Assembly: GCA_021802225.1 (NCBI GenBank)
Contig: JAKAAS010000130.1
Coordinates: 1 to 6,064 of the forward strand
Direction: 5' to 3'
DNA length: 6,064 nucleotides
Source: Bacillota bacterium
GTDB taxonomy: Bacteria; Bacillota_E; Sulfobacillia; Sulfobacillales; Sulfobacillaceae
Of this stretch, positions 5,224 through 6,064 are shown piece by piece (the first letter of the stretch is position 1; every line of letters starts with the position of its first letter). The notes below the pieces were generated by a model. The model was not told the origin of the DNA, did not search any database, and saw nothing but the letters and a program-made list of their open reading frames with translations. The position numbers were made by a program, and so were the translations under genes.

Positions 5224-6064
5224 TCAGGATTTGGCGGGAGCAATGTGGCAGATGGCGCCGGGACGCTTGATGCGCAGCGTTAGGGTCTCCATGACGCGGA
5301 GGCGGTGGTTCATCGAGGTCGACTCCACGTAGGCCACCTGGGCATCAGCCCCCACCGCCAAATCCATATTCTGCGCCCCGGCAGCCAGCACCAGCACCGA
5401 GTGCGCCGGCATGAGCGGCGTTACGTATACCCCTTGGTCCGCCAAGCGGCGTATCTGTTCAATCTCCAACACTCCTGTGTTTCCGTACAGGCGGTGCCAT
5501 GCCGCATAGAGACTGGGACCTGCCACCACCGTGTAGGGAGGGTAAAATCCGGCTGCACTTAAGTCGTCGACGGCTTTCACGACATCATGAAAACCGCTTC
5601 CGGCTTCCCCCTGCGCCGCGGCCGTCCGAATCTGGCGTCCGGGAACGGTAAGCAGCCCATCCACCTGGTCGTCCGCATCCCCCTCCAGTATGAGGCGGTC
5701 CTCCGCCTGAGCGACAAACGCCGCCGCCGCTTCGGCCATTGACCAGTCCAGCGGCACTCCTTGGGTTCTGGACGATTCAATATCCCGCCAGAAAACCATG
5801 AAATCCATGTGCAGCATAGGGACCTTTTGGTAGATTCTGCTGGACAGTCTGACGGCATCGTTGACTTCCCCCACCATGTCCACCTGACCCTGGTCAATGC
5901 CCGGGGTGCGGTCCACGGGAATCACCTGCACCCCAGCGCCCACTGGACCAAATAGCGACAGAAACCGCCGGCCTGTCACTTGGTTGGCGATAACCCGGCG
6001 GACGGCCTCATCCAGTTCCGCCCATTCGGAGGCATTCAGAGGCGCTTGGTCCCGTGATAAGTAG
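5224..6064 (-). CDS. enc: Encapsulin nanocompartment shell protein (5' end outside the window)
   Basis: 279 residues are visible. The reading frame stays open to the window edge and begins YLSRDQAPLNASEWAELDE, matching the start of family 1 encapsulins (a residue or so before APL, then an N-terminal helix), so only a few codons are missing; GTG 5979 is internal, not the start. Landmarks in order: TGRRFLSLFGPVG, a divergent E-loop, VPMLHMDFMVFWRDIESSR (P-domain), AEDRLILEG, GFYPPYTVVAGPSLY, GVLEIEQIRRL and the C-terminal MNHRLRVMETLTLRIKRPG. The HK97-like fold self-assembles into an icosahedral protein shell around cargo in the cytoplasm. From memory it is closest to the Quasibacillus thermotolerans encapsulin, a 240-subunit shell that stores iron, and its length (about 285) suits a T=3 or T=4 shell better than the 265-residue T=1 Thermotoga protein. 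Cargo is normally encoded next door, here beyond 6064. Confidence 0.95.
   Translation of the reverse strand, partial: YLSRDQAPLNASEWAELDEAVRRVIANQVTGRRFLSLFGPVGAGVQVIPVDRTPGIDQGQVDMVGEVNDAVRLSSRIYQKVPMLHMDFMVFWRDIESSRTQGVPLDWSMAEAAAAFVAQAEDRLILEGDADDQVDGLLTVPGRQIRTAAAQGEAGSGFHDVVKAVDDLSAAGFYPPYTVVAGPSLYAAWHRLYGNTGVLEIEQIRRLADQGVYVTPLMPAHSVLVLAAGAQNMDLAVGADAQVAYVESTSMNHRLRVMETLTLRIKRPGAICHIAPAKS

Noticed and set aside
5224..5979. Encapsulin starting at GTG 5979
   Set aside because: The frame continues upstream to the window edge with conserved encapsulin sequence, so GTG 5979 encodes an internal valine.
1..6064. tRNA, rRNA, CRISPR arrays, insertion sequences, attachment sites
   Set aside because: Read through on both strands; no cloverleaf, regularly spaced repeat array, transposase or terminal repeats were seen.

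Overview
The window looks like chromosomal DNA from a moderately GC-rich member of the Firmicutes (Bacillota). The grounds are strong GGAGG-type ribosome binding sites, a c-di-AMP (ydaO/yuaA-type) riboswitch in front of a cell-wall protein gene, a YtxH/DUF948 gene pair, and a shell protein resembling the Firmicutes iron-storage encapsulins. An acidophilic or thermophilic relative of Sulfobacillus, Alicyclobacillus or Kyrpidia would fit, but the genus is only a guess. Nothing suggests a phage, plasmid or insertion sequence.

Layout. (1) 44-1165, minus: a secreted protein with two peptidoglycan-binding domains and a C-terminal 3D (catalytic) domain. (2) 1166-1562 has no protein gene but is full of RNA signals read on the minus strand: a clear c-di-AMP aptamer (about 1192-1303) and, upstream of it, a second structured segment ending in a U6 tract (1316-1446) that looks like a terminator or attenuator. 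(3) 1563-3115, minus: a two-gene operon of a GT4 glycosyltransferase and a GtrA-type membrane protein, with a recognisable promoter at 3204-3232. (4) 3411-4111, plus: a YtxH-like and a DUF948-like membrane protein, translationally coupled and followed by a strong intrinsic terminator (4138-4179). (5) 4265-4528, plus: an 87-residue orphan protein whose 3' end overlaps the next gene tail to tail. (6) 4442-5068, minus: a zinc-ribbon Nudix hydrolase with a TTG start. (7) 5069-5223: a short, hairpin-rich gap. (8) 5224-6064, minus: an encapsulin shell protein whose first few codons lie outside the window.

Most of the identifiable genes serve the cell envelope: wall remodelling under c-di-AMP control, glycolipid or polysaccharide synthesis, and membrane-anchored stress-type proteins. 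The most notable items are the encapsulin, which resembles the large-shell, iron-mineralising type and whose cargo gene probably lies just beyond base 6064, and the compound RNA leader of the 3D-domain gene, where a typical c-di-AMP aptamer is preceded by an unassigned structured element with an alternative terminator-like fold.
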